From: Porticoccus hydrocarbonoclasticus MCTG13d
GTDB taxonomy: Bacteria; Pseudomonadota; Gammaproteobacteria; Pseudomonadales; Porticoccaceae
Length of the DNA: 64,000 nucleotides
Direction: 5' to 3'
Assembly (NCBI RefSeq): GCF_000744735.1
Contig: NZ_JQMM01000001.1
Coordinates: 1,860,001 to 1,924,000, forward strand
Under the pieces are notes generated by a model. That model had not been told where the DNA came from. It ran no database searches and saw only the letters and a list, made by a program, of their open reading frames with translations. Positions within the stretch are counted from its first letter, which is position 1, and each line of letters opens with the position of its first letter. A program made the translations under genes and the position numbers. This document shows positions 20,371 through 27,493 of this stretch, piece by piece.

Positions 20371-20467
20371 GTAGATGCAATTCACAGGTAAGAAAACGTA
20401 TATTGTATGATAAGGATCTTCGTGGTATCAAAGCACCATAGCAACGCCATCACTCAAACGAGCAACA

Positions 20468-21289
20468 ATGATGAACTTAAAGTATCCACTTATCATCGTA
20501 CTAATAACGGGATTGTTCAGCGCATCACCGGCAGTCACTGCAGAATCAGCACAATCCCGAATGTTCTGGGCGAAAAGCAATGAGTCTAACCGAGACACTC
20601 TGAATCATCGGCAATGGGATGAGCTGCTCCGTACACATGTCGTCAACACAGGGCAGGGGGTGAATCGTTTTCGGTATGGATCGGTGGATAAAAATGAACA
20701 AAAAAGCCTGTCGGACTATATTGGCTATCTGGCAAAAATTGACCCCCGAGACTACAGTCGCGATGAACAGAAGGCCTATTGGCTGAATCTCTATAATGCA
20801 TTAACCGTCAAACTTATTTCAGAAAACTACCCGATAAAAAGCATCAGGGATATCGGTAAAAAAATGGACGGACACAGTTTATTGAATAAACCGCTTATTC
20901 ACGTAGCCGACAACCCGATAAGTCTCAATGACATAGAAAATCGCATTCTTCGGCCGATATGGAAAGATCATACAATACACTTTGGCTTGAACTGCGCCAA
21001 TATGACCTGCCCAGGCTTATTACCTCAAGCTTTCACCGGAAAAAATGTTACAGCTCTTTTAAAGCAGTCAGGACGTGATTTTATCAACGACCAAAATGGT
21101 GTAACCCTTAAAAATGGCAAACTGATCGCTGCAGGCATTTTCAGCCAATATCGCTCTGACTTTGCCAAAGACGACAAAATGATGCTTAAGGTATTTGCCC
21201 ACTATGCAGATGATCGACTGGCTCTCTACTTATTGGGATTTCAGGGTAAAATCGACTATTTTCACGATTACAGCTTGAATGGCCTCTAA
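20468..21289 (+). CDS. Exported DUF547 domain protein
   Basis: Secreted protein of unknown function, 273 residues. A signal peptide is clear (MMNLKYPLIIVLITGLFSA, cleavage likely after about residue 25). The DUF547 domain spans about 60-250, with 'EQKAYWLNLYNALTVKL', 'HFGLNCANMTCPGL' and 'SDYIGYL'. The conserved Cys pair in 'NCANMTCP' could form a disulfide. It is divergent from bioA and convergent with pyrE. Functions of this family are not settled and none is inferred. Confidence 0.85.
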   Translation: MMNLKYPLIIVLITGLFSASPAVTAESAQSRMFWAKSNESNRDTLNHRQWDELLRTHVVNTGQGVNRFRYGSVDKNEQKSLSDYIGYLAKIDPRDYSRDEQKAYWLNLYNALTVKLISENYPIKSIRDIGKKMDGHSLLNKPLIHVADNPISLNDIENRILRPIWKDHTIHFGLNCANMTCPGLLPQAFTGKNVTALLKQSGRDFINDQNGVTLKNGKLIAAGIFSQYRSDFAKDDKMMLKVFAHYADDRLALYLLGFQGKIDYFHDYSLNGL

Positions 21290-21340
21290 AAATCTATAAA
21301 AGTAATTATTTTAAATCATATAGTTAGATAACTATTATAA

Positions 21341-22030
21341 TCAACTTTCTATACCGCCGTGAGCAGTTGACCATTCAACAGGAGCATGAAGAAAAGACTC
21401 AATATCCGCAATGGCCTTGGCTTCCATAAGGTTTTGAATTTTACAGACCTCCAACACATCCCACCAGGTGGTTAAATGGTGCAGATTGATACCAATTTCA
21501 CCCAGGTTTTTACGTGTATCCGGAAATATGTCATAGAAGAAGATAACGAATGTATCGCTAACAGTGGCGCCAGCATCGCGCAAAGCCTGACAGAACTTGA
21601 TCTTGCTGCCACCGTCCGTTGTGAGATCCTCAACCAATAGAACCCTCGAACCTTCCTTTAAATCACCTTCGATCTGCGCATCGCGGCCAAAACCCTTGGG
21701 TTTTTTTCGAACGTACTGCATGGGTAGGGATAAACGCTCTGCAAGCCAGGCCGCAAAGGGTATCCCAGCTGTTTCGCCGCCAGCAATTCCGTCAATAGAC
21801 TCAAAGCCTATATTGCGAAGAATCGTCGAGGCACCAAAATCCATCAATGTCGATCTCACTCGGGGAAATGAAATAATTTTTCTGCAATCAATATATACAG
21901 GGCTAATTTTTCCTGACGTTAACTGAAAGGGATCATCTGGGCGAAAATTGATTGCACCAATTTCAATCAGCATCTTTGCAGATAATTGAGCAATCAATTT
22001 GGGGTCAGGAAAGCTATTGAACGACATCAT
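21341..22030 (-). CDS. pyrE: Orotate phosphoribosyltransferase
   Basis: Converts orotate and PRPP to OMP in pyrimidine synthesis. The PRPP-binding motif is '[14 protein letters not shown]', and '[17 protein letters not shown]' and '[17 protein letters not shown]' are family-typical. Its 229 residues, the opening '[23 protein letters not shown]' region and the closing 'DAPxxWS-like' tail ('[12 protein letters not shown]') look like the alphaproteobacterial PyrE type rather than the 213-residue E. coli/Pseudomonas type. This suggests replacement by transfer. It lies at the left edge of the accessory segment. Confidence 0.9.
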   Translation of the reverse strand: MMSFNSFPDPKLIAQLSAKMLIEIGAINFRPDDPFQLTSGKISPVYIDCRKIISFPRVRSTLMDFGASTILRNIGFESIDGIAGGETAGIPFAAWLAERLSLPMQYVRKKPKGFGRDAQIEGDLKEGSRVLLVEDLTTDGGSKIKFCQALRDAGATVSDTFVIFFYDIFPDTRKNLGEIGINLHHLTTWWDVLEVCKIQNLMEAKAIADIESFLHAPVEWSTAHGGIES

Positions 22031-22077
22031 TTCACCTGTATAACGAATCGCGAGAAGAGAAGGGAAAAATACGGTTA

Positions 22078-22227
22078 GTGGTTAGACTTACCAAAAAACA
22101 AGCTGCGGAAATTTTGCCAGAACATCAGCTGAGATTCCATTCAATCAGGCGTATTCCGGGCAGGTTATTCCCCAACAACCAAAAGAAAAGGGACCAAGCG
22201 TATGCCGAGTTATTATATTTAACATAA
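22078..22227 (+). CDS. Unrecognised 49-codon reading frame (possible gene remnant)
   Basis: A GTG-started frame reads [20 protein letters not shown] and continues with basic and hydrophobic residues to a TAA (ending '[10 protein letters not shown]'). The composition looks coding, but there is no good Shine-Dalgarno and I do not recognise a family. It could be the tail of a decayed gene. Low confidence. Confidence 0.25.
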   Translation: MVRLTKKQAAEILPEHQLRFHSIRRIPGRLFPNNQKKRDQAYAELLYLT

Positions 22228-22728
22228 TATACATTATGCGCATATATGGATCGGACAGAAAACCCGCTAAAACCAGACTTATAGCGCCAATGCAGCCTTG
22301 TGCAGCGAAATCAGCCATGCCACATTGGCAGTCTGTACCCGTAAGTGTTGTATAGAGTATAAAAATCACTCAGGAAAAGAAGTCATCTTTAACGGCGTAA
22401 AACCGGCAAAGGAGCACTTAACCAGGGCTGGACCGCTTCGCGGTGTTGATCACAGTGTTGTCGCTATTAGCAAAACCATGCTCTTGGTTTCGAGCGCTAC
22501 CATCAAAATGGGAAAGTCCACACATTTCACCAGAGCAAAACACGCCAGGGGGAAATAGATAATCGATTGAGTATTACTGACCACTTGTCCATATAGCGTT
22601 TCTGGATGCTTGTTGGATAAGCAACCTAGACGATCATAGCTCACCCAAGCCCTCTCCATCATTAAACTATGCATCATGCCTTTGGACTAATCGCCTGAAT
22701 AGTTATGCGGTTTTAAAGCTGTACTCAA

Positions 22729-22763
22729 TGATTATTTCATTTTGAACAATAGTTTATTAATCA
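22729..22763. promoter_or_regulatory. Dyad operator candidate upstream of the bufferin operon
   Basis: An imperfect dyad begins TGATTA and ends TAATCA, with inner parts CATTTTG and AATAGT; the centre is near 22746. The segment 22732-22764 matches 27374-27406 (lysR/ahpD intergenic) at 24 of 33 positions by hand alignment. TA-rich -10-like sequence lies about 54 bases downstream (22798-22806), against about 56 at the second site. This is the LysR-type arrangement of a recognition site near -65. Confidence 0.5.
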
Positions 22764-22864
22764 GACGACTTATTATTTTTTTAAACACAATAAGAAATAA
22801 TAATCTCGCCTGTTAAACACAGCAACCATTCAGTAATGACAAACACAAACCTGGAGATAAACAA

Positions 22865-23341
22865 ATGTTAAAGAAAATTATCACGACCTCTGCAGCCACT
22901 CTAGCATTAAGTCTTTCAGCAGCGAGCTTCGCAGCTGATATTGACATAAATGCAAACGGTAATGACCTTGCCATTCAGGGCTATGATCCGGTTGCTTATT
23001 TCACTCAGGAAAAGCCGACCATAGGCTCTAATGACTTCACTGCAACGTACAAAAACGCGATTTACCTCTTCAGCAGCGAACAGAACCGAGATTTATTCCG
23101 TGCCAGTCCTGCCAAGTATGCCCCTCAGTTTGGTGGTTTTTGTGCCTACGGTGTGACCAAAGGTAGAAAGTTTGACACCGACCCAACTGCCTGGCGTGTT
23201 GTCGATGGCAAGCTTTATCTGAACCTGAATAAAGATGTTCAGAAAGTCTGGCTGGAAAACGTGCCGGGCTATATCACCAATGCAAATCAAACCTGGCCAA
23301 CCATTAAATCGTTCACCGATTCGGCCTTGGAAACATTCTAA
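22865..23341 (+). CDS. Exported YHS-domain protein, first gene of the bufferin operon
   Basis: 158 residues with a clear Sec signal peptide (MLKKIITTSAATLALSLSAA, cleavage after 'SFA'). The YHS-like core follows: 'AIQGYDPVAYFTQEKP', 'YLFSSEQNRDLFRASPAKYAPQFGGFCAYG', split here across about residues 37-100. The 'FGGFCAYGV' segment carries the single mature cysteine. YHS domains occur in heavy-metal proteins, so a periplasmic metal-related role is inferred, not shown. GGAG lies eight bases before the ATG. It leads a run of same-strand genes to 26099 and is followed by a stem-loop before the thioredoxin gene. Confidence 0.85.
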   Translation: MLKKIITTSAATLALSLSAASFAADIDINANGNDLAIQGYDPVAYFTQEKPTIGSNDFTATYKNAIYLFSSEQNRDLFRASPAKYAPQFGGFCAYGVTKGRKFDTDPTAWRVVDGKLYLNLNKDVQKVWLENVPGYITNANQTWPTIKSFTDSALETF

Positions 23342-23352
23342 ATCAGACTGTC

Positions 23353-23371
23353 CCGGCAACTTTGTTGCCGG
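23353..23371 (+). other. Intraoperonic stem-loop between YHS and thioredoxin genes
   Basis: A perfect eight-base stem CCGGCAAC / GTTGCCGG with a TTT loop lies 11 bases after the first stop. No T-run follows, so it is not a typical terminator; it may stabilise the upstream transcript or attenuate downstream expression. Confidence 0.6.
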
Positions 23372-23392
23372 TGCTCATTCTGGAGAAACTCA

Positions 23393-23710
23393 ATGAAACA
23401 GATAACAACCCTAGATGATTTTGAGACTGAGAAACAGCAGCACGAATATTTGTTGTTGAAAATATCAGCCTCGTGGTGTGATCCATGCCGGCGTTTTGCC
23501 CCGGTGAATGAGTCCGTCTCAGCTGAGCGTAATGACATATCTGTTGCAGAGATCGATGTTGATGCACTTCCTAATGTCCGTGAAGGGTTCAACGTGCGAT
23601 CAGTGCCCACGCTGATCATGCTCAAAGATGGCTCACCAATTGACACGCTGGTTGGTTCACAACCCACTGCCAACGTTAACGCGTGGATTGACCACGCTAT
23701 TCAAGCCTAA
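23393..23710 (+). CDS. Thioredoxin-like protein with CDPC active site
   Basis: Cytosolic thioredoxin-fold protein of 105 residues without a signal peptide. The redox motif is 'ASWCDPCRRFAP', i.e. WCDPC rather than the canonical WCGPC. The cis-proline segment 'VRSVPTLIMLKDG' is present. GGAG precedes the ATG by about eight bases. Sitting just ahead of the Cys-rich DUF2282 precursor, it may keep the precursor's cysteines reduced before modification, which is an inference from position only. Confidence 0.88.
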   Translation: MKQITTLDDFETEKQQHEYLLLKISASWCDPCRRFAPVNESVSAERNDISVAEIDVDALPNVREGFNVRSVPTLIMLKDGSPIDTLVGSQPTANVNAWIDHAIQA

Positions 23711-23719
23711 GAGGAATAA

Positions 23720-24013
23720 ATGATGAAAAATAATGCCATTATCGCTGCTGCTATCGCAGCCACATTGTCACTGAGTGTGACAGTTCCCATGACTACCCAC
23801 GCCGCTGGTAAGGAAAAATGCTATGGCGTGGCTGAAGCCGGTCAAAACGATTGTGCCAACCTGGCAGGTACGCATTCCTGTGCGGCGCAATCCAAAGTCG
23901 ACAACGATCCGGGTGAATGGAAACTGGTGCCAGCCGGTACCTGCATTGACCTGGGTGGTTACTCAAAAGAGCAAGCCAAAGCGCTGTTGAGCAATTCGCC
24001 ATCTGCATTTTGA
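23720..24013 (+). CDS. bufA1: DUF2282 (BufA1-type) bufferin precursor peptide
   Basis: 97-residue exported precursor. The N-terminus is a signal peptide (about residues 1-28, ending 'MTTHA'). The mature part has four cysteines at 34, 45, 54 and 75 in the family pattern '[18 protein letters not shown]', 'HSCAAQ', '[12 protein letters not shown]'. In studied bufferins such cysteines are converted by a DUF692 enzyme into copper-binding heterocycles before export. The adjacent DUF692 and DUF2063 genes make that assignment strong. GAGGA lies just upstream; the start could be this ATG or the next codon. Confidence 0.88.
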   Translation: MMKNNAIIAAAIAATLSLSVTVPMTTHAAGKEKCYGVAEAGQNDCANLAGTHSCAAQSKVDNDPGEWKLVPAGTCIDLGGYSKEQAKALLSNSPSAF

Positions 24014-24035
24014 TCTTCTGAATGGAAATGCACTG

Positions 24036-24908
24036 ATGTTCATTAACGAAGCTATGGGGGCGGAGATGATTCAAGTTGGCGTAGGTTTACGATCAGCACA
24101 CTACGAGGCAGCGATGACTCCTGCCCCCATAGACTTCGTTGAAGTGCATGCAGAAAACTTTTTCGCTGAGGGTGGCGTGACGCATGACTTGTTAATGTCA
24201 CTATCTGAACATTACAAGATCAGTTTGCACGGTACTTCACTGGGGCTCGGTTCTTTGCAACCCCCTCCCCCTTCACATTTAAAAAAAATGAAGCGTCTGA
24301 TAGACAGGTGCTCCCCTTTTCTCACTTCAGATCATGCTTGTTTCAGTTGGTCTGTCGATGGCAAATCGACAGTTCATGCTGGTGATTTGCTGCCAATCCG
24401 TTTTGATAAAGAAACATTGCAGGCAATGACCAATAACATTCAGCGAGTGCAGGATTTATTTGGCCGTCAAATTTTGATCGAAAACATTTCATCATATCTT
24501 GCCTTTGATGGTTCAGTCATACCGGAAACTGAATTTTTCAACAGGCTCTGTGACGCCACCGGCTGTGGTCTGTTGCTAGATATTCATAACCTTTATGTCA
24601 ATGCCCACAACATTGGCACGGAGCAACCATTAAATGTTGTTCTGGAAACGCTAACCGCGCTGGACACACATATTGTCAAGGAAATTCACCTTGCTGGCAT
24701 CCATGATATGACTCAAGAAACCTGGATCGATGACCACAGCGGTCCGGTCAGCTCGGCTACCTGGATTGCTTATGCGGAAGCCATCAGGCGGTTTGGCGCT
24801 GTACCAACATTAGTCGAATGGGACACGCGCTTGCCTGCCTGGCCAACACTCATCGGCGAGGCCAGCACCGCAGCTTCCTTTGCCACAAAGGTGCTCGACA
24901 ATGCGTAA
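24036..24908 (+). CDS. bufB: DUF692 / MNIO multinuclear iron-dependent oxidative enzyme (BufB)
   Basis: TIM-barrel enzyme that modifies cysteines of RiPP precursors using a di- or tri-iron centre. Family segments with likely iron ligands: 'GVGLRSAHYEAAM', 'DFVEVHAENFF', 'SLHGTSLGLGS', 'LTSDHACFSW', 'ILIENISSYL', 'LLDIHNLYVNAHN' and 'EIHLAGIHD'. 290 residues from the first ATG; starts at 24054 or 24066 (after a G-rich run) are also possible. It follows the precursor gene by 22 bases and overlaps bufC by eight. Confidence 0.9.
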   Translation: MFINEAMGAEMIQVGVGLRSAHYEAAMTPAPIDFVEVHAENFFAEGGVTHDLLMSLSEHYKISLHGTSLGLGSLQPPPPSHLKKMKRLIDRCSPFLTSDHACFSWSVDGKSTVHAGDLLPIRFDKETLQAMTNNIQRVQDLFGRQILIENISSYLAFDGSVIPETEFFNRLCDATGCGLLLDIHNLYVNAHNIGTEQPLNVVLETLTALDTHIVKEIHLAGIHDMTQETWIDDHSGPVSSATWIAYAEAIRRFGAVPTLVEWDTRLPAWPTLIGEASTAASFATKVLDNA

Positions 24909-25650
24909 TTATCAGGTAAGTCTTTTCGAAGCGATATGGGACGGGAAAGACGACTCATTCAGTCAAGCTGGTCTTGCTATATACAGACAAAACCTTTTGA
25001 TGAATGCAGAGCGTGCTCTATCAATAAGCTACCCAACGGTGGTGGAACTTGTTGGTGAGGAATTCTTTTCCATGCTGGCAAAAACTTTTGTGTGCAAGGA
25101 AAAACTGTTTGCGGGTGATTGGGGCATGTGGGGGGAGACGTTTCCATACTGGTTGGGACAACTTGAGAATCTCTCCAGTTTTCCATTCATTGCAGACAGC
25201 GCCAAGCTGGACTGGTTATGTCACGTGGCAGAGAGAGAACAAACCCCCATTTCCTCAGTTGAACAACCTCAACTGGGTATTGATTTAAGCCTGTTACGTA
25301 TTCGCTATTGTGCCGGTACCTATCTTTTGAATTCAAGATACCCAATCGTTGACATCTGGACGGCACATCAAACGAAAAATCCCAATAAGCGACAACAGTT
25401 CCTGGCGCAGGCTAAAGACAAGATTTCACAGGGTTCAGGACAAAGCGCATTGATATGGCGGCCTTCATGGAAGGCGCTTGTTCGGGAGACAAGCCACAGT
25501 GAATCGGAATGGTTAGCACTGACCATTGGTGGGCTATCAATATCTGCTGCGCTGGAGCAGATGAAACAGCCATTTATATTTGATGACTGGCTTTATCAAT
25601 CAACCAGTGAAGGTCTTGTCACTGGTTATTACTTGGAGACAACACAATGA
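24901..25650 (+). CDS. bufC: DUF2063 partner protein (BufC), precursor-recognition subunit
   Basis: 249 residues. DUF2063 proteins pair with DUF692 enzymes and are thought to recruit the precursor. Visible: the N-terminal helical region 'AIYRQNLLMNAERALSISYP', then 'TVVELVGEEFF', 'CHVAER', and a second, less conserved half. I chose the ATG at 24901, which overlaps the bufB stop by eight bases; the in-frame start at 24880 lies well inside bufB. The stop overlaps the DoxX start as ATGA. Confidence 0.87.
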   Translation: MRNYQVSLFEAIWDGKDDSFSQAGLAIYRQNLLMNAERALSISYPTVVELVGEEFFSMLAKTFVCKEKLFAGDWGMWGETFPYWLGQLENLSSFPFIADSAKLDWLCHVAEREQTPISSVEQPQLGIDLSLLRIRYCAGTYLLNSRYPIVDIWTAHQTKNPNKRQQFLAQAKDKISQGSGQSALIWRPSWKALVRETSHSESEWLALTIGGLSISAALEQMKQPFIFDDWLYQSTSEGLVTGYYLETTQ

Positions 25651-26099
25651 CTTATTTCAATTATCGTATCCCCTATTCTGACTATGTCATGCTGGCTCGT
25701 TCAATATTGGAGTCGCTCACGCTACTGGGTGTCAGGGTTTACCTTTTTACCACGTTCTTTTTCGCGGGGTTTAACAAGCTGAAAAACTGGGAATCTACCC
25801 TGTTCCTGTTTGAGTATGAGTATGCCGTTCCTGTGTTAAGACATGATTTTGCCGCTTACCTTGGAACGGCCAGCGAAATTATTCTGCCATCGCTGTTATT
25901 GTTAGGTTTTTCGACGCCACTTGCCGCTCTGGGCTTGTTTGTTTTCAATATCGTGGCGGTGCTGAGCCTGGCTGAAATGGCCCCGGCTGCCTTCTTGTTG
26001 CATGTCATTTGGGGAGGAATGATTTTCAGTCTGATTGTCTGGGGAGCTGGCAGGGTATCACTTGATAGCGTGCTTCTCAGCGCCAAAGGCTCAACCTAA
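25647..26099 (+). CDS. DoxX family membrane protein
   Basis: 150-residue polytopic inner-membrane protein with about four hydrophobic segments. It carries the DoxX signature 'RVYLFTTFFFAGFNKLKNW' near residues 30-48 and 'EIILPSLLLLGF'. DoxX proteins commonly close bufferin-type operons; the function is unsettled (redox or quinone related in other settings). The ATGA overlap with bufC shows translational coupling, and a terminator follows. Confidence 0.88.
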   Translation: MTYFNYRIPYSDYVMLARSILESLTLLGVRVYLFTTFFFAGFNKLKNWESTLFLFEYEYAVPVLRHDFAAYLGTASEIILPSLLLLGFSTPLAALGLFVFNIVAVLSLAEMAPAAFLLHVIWGGMIFSLIVWGAGRVSLDSVLLSAKGST

Positions 26100-26125
26100 A
26101 TCAACTTCAGATTTTAATTCAGCTC

Positions 26126-26161
26126 AGGGGTAGCCATAGTGCTTATTGCTACCCCTTTTTT
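26126..26161 (+). terminator. Rho-independent terminator of the bufferin operon
   Basis: Stem AGGGGTAGC / GCTACCCCT with a 13-base loop, running into six T. It lies 26 bases after the DoxX stop and ends the operon. Confidence 0.85.
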
Positions 26162-26470
26162 GTTTATCACTCGACATTTATTCTCCGTTAGCTACTCATT
26201 CGTAATGAGGTCACACAGGTATGGATGAATGGACACATCCTCTTTACTTTTGGAGATCTGGCAAGAAGTGAATCCTAATAACATGGCAACACTGCATTGG
26301 GCAGTGCAGTACAACCTTTTAAGGATTTATTATGCACATCTATCAGTATAGAGCTTGATGTGGAGAAACCGACTAAACAGCCGGTGATGGCGTACTCTTC
26401 ATTACATTTATTTAAATATTACAATTAGTAAGCCAGATGCCCGTTGGCTTAGCGCAACGGGCATCACCCA
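26162..26470. other. Intergenic region with three inverted repeats and a micro-frame
   Basis: About 310 bases between the operon terminator and lysR. Inverted repeats: CTCATT-CGT-AATGAG (26195-26209); CACTGC-ATTGG-GCAGTG (26290-26306); and an 11-base perfect stem GATGCCCGTTG / CAACGGGCATC with an eight-base loop (26436-26465), just past the lysR stop and possibly its terminator although without a T-run. An eight-codon frame with a good ribosome site starts at 26332. Confidence 0.5.
26332..26358 (+). other. Eight-codon frame with strong ribosome binding site (broken gene start?)
   Basis: AAGGA at 26321-26325 lies six bases before an ATG that reads MHIYQYRA then TGA. A neighbouring frame continues 'ELDVEKPTKQPVMAYSSLH' to a stop near 26429, so a single frameshift would give about 32 residues. 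It could be the start of a lost gene or a leader peptide. Not recognised. Confidence 0.3.
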
Positions 26471-27370
26471 TCAATTCAGGGAGGGCTGAGCCCTGAGATG
26501 TTCTACCATCCAGTCGATTAATGTTCTTGTTCTTGCCGAAGAATATCGTCCTTCTCTGTGAACAACATGAACAGGCACAGGACGAGACTCATAGTCACTC
26601 AAAATAACTTTCAAAGCACCACCGGCCAGGCTCTCTGCTACCTGATAAGAGAGTAGTCGTGTTATTCCCATATCCGATAAAACCGCTTTTTCCGCTGAAA
26701 AGTTATCACTGACTGTCAGAAATGGATTCACTCTAACACTGGTATTTTTTCCCTGTTTAGAAAATCTAAGTTCATTCGTCGGGCTCAAACCTCTCGCCAG
26801 TATCATTCTGTGTTCACTGAGATCTTCAGGTTTTTTAGGATATCCATGCTCTTTAAGGTATTGCGTTGAGGCACAGAACACTCGCCTTACGGCCCCTACT
26901 CTGATGGCCTTATAAGTCGAGTCCTGCAACTCACCAATTCTGACAGCAACATCAATCCCCTCTTCCAGCATATTGACCACCCGATCGACAAAAAGCGCAT
27001 CAAGTTGCATTTCAGGGTATTGCTTCAGGTAGCTAACAATGCCGTCCATCACATATAAACGACCGAACAGAACGGACGCGGTTATTCTCACAAGCCCTCT
27101 GGGAACCGCATTTTTCCCTCTCACAGCGTCATCGGCCTCTTCTGAGAGGGTTACGATATGCTTGGCATCTTTGTAATAACGCTGGCCCGCCTCGGTGATC
27201 TGCAGATGTCTGGTGGTGCGATGCAAAAGCTTCACCCCCAATCGTGTTTCCAGTTCTGAAATAGCACGACTCACTGCAGGGGGGCTCAGCCTTAACTTTC
27301 GAGCGGCACTGGCAAAGCCCTCATTTTCGACCACTGAAACAAAAACCGTCATTAAATGTAATCGGTCCAT
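26471..27370 (-). CDS. LysR-type transcriptional regulator
   Basis: 299 residues. The N-terminal winged HTH (MDRLHLMTVFVSVVENEGFA; 'SPPAVSRAISELETRLGVKLLHRTTR') is followed by a periplasmic-binding-like effector domain from about residue 90. It is divergent from the ahpD-type operon; the 123-base gap holds a dyad whose edge touches its own start codon, so autoregulation is likely. The proposed targets are the divergent operon and, by the repeated dyad at 22.73 kb, the bufferin operon. The effector is unknown. Confidence 0.9.
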   Translation of the reverse strand: MDRLHLMTVFVSVVENEGFASAARKLRLSPPAVSRAISELETRLGVKLLHRTTRHLQITEAGQRYYKDAKHIVTLSEEADDAVRGKNAVPRGLVRITASVLFGRLYVMDGIVSYLKQYPEMQLDALFVDRVVNMLEEGIDVAVRIGELQDSTYKAIRVGAVRRVFCASTQYLKEHGYPKKPEDLSEHRMILARGLSPTNELRFSKQGKNTSVRVNPFLTVSDNFSAEKAVLSDMGITRLLSYQVAESLAGGALKVILSDYESRPVPVHVVHREGRYSSARTRTLIDWMVEHLRAQPSLN

Positions 27371-27406
27371 TAATTATTCCATTTTGTGAAATAGTGAATT
27401 AGCCAT
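27371..27406. promoter_or_regulatory. Dyad operator candidate in the lysR/ahpD intergenic region
   Basis: TAATTA...CATTTTG...AATAGT..AATTA forms an imperfect dyad centred near 27386. It matches the element at 22732-22764. The lysR ribosome site (GGA on the minus strand) lies inside it, and a TAATAT -10-like sequence (27440-27445) for the divergent operon lies about 56 bases away. The layout is that of a LysR recognition site. Confidence 0.5.
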
Positions 27407-27420
27407 TTGCTCTATTATTT

Positions 27421-27434
27421 TATTATCGATAATA
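27421..27434. promoter_or_regulatory. Perfect 14-bp palindrome TATTATCGATAATA
   Basis: A perfect palindrome in the lysR/ahpD gap between the dyad and the candidate -10 element of the rightward operon, i.e. near the -35 position. It may be a second (activation) LysR site or a site for another regulator. Confidence 0.4.
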
Positions 27435-27493
27435 CCCAATAATATTCTCACTGGATACTTCAATGCCAGTTTCATTTAACAGGAGAACAAGAC

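Larger units (their letters stand above)
22031..22864. other. Long intergenic region between pyrE and the bufferin operon
   Basis: About 830 bases with no recognisable gene. It holds an unexplained GTG-started frame at 22078-22227, an AT-rich stretch with near-palindromic ATATACATTATGCGCATATAT (about 22228-22247), and scattered open frames under 90 codons on both strands that match no family I know. The last 140 bases are strongly A+T-rich and contain the dyad element and probable promoter of the downstream operon. It may contain remnants of lost genes. Confidence 0.5.

Noticed and set aside
21320-21335. Palindrome ATAGTTAGATAACTAT between the DUF547 gene and pyrE
   Set aside because: Lacks GC stem and T-run; two-base centre makes a hairpin unlikely, and it may be chance in A+T-rich DNA.
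22298-22558. 86-codon rightward frame in the pyrE-bufferin gap
   Set aside because: No ribosome site or recognisable motif; mentioned only as content of the gap.
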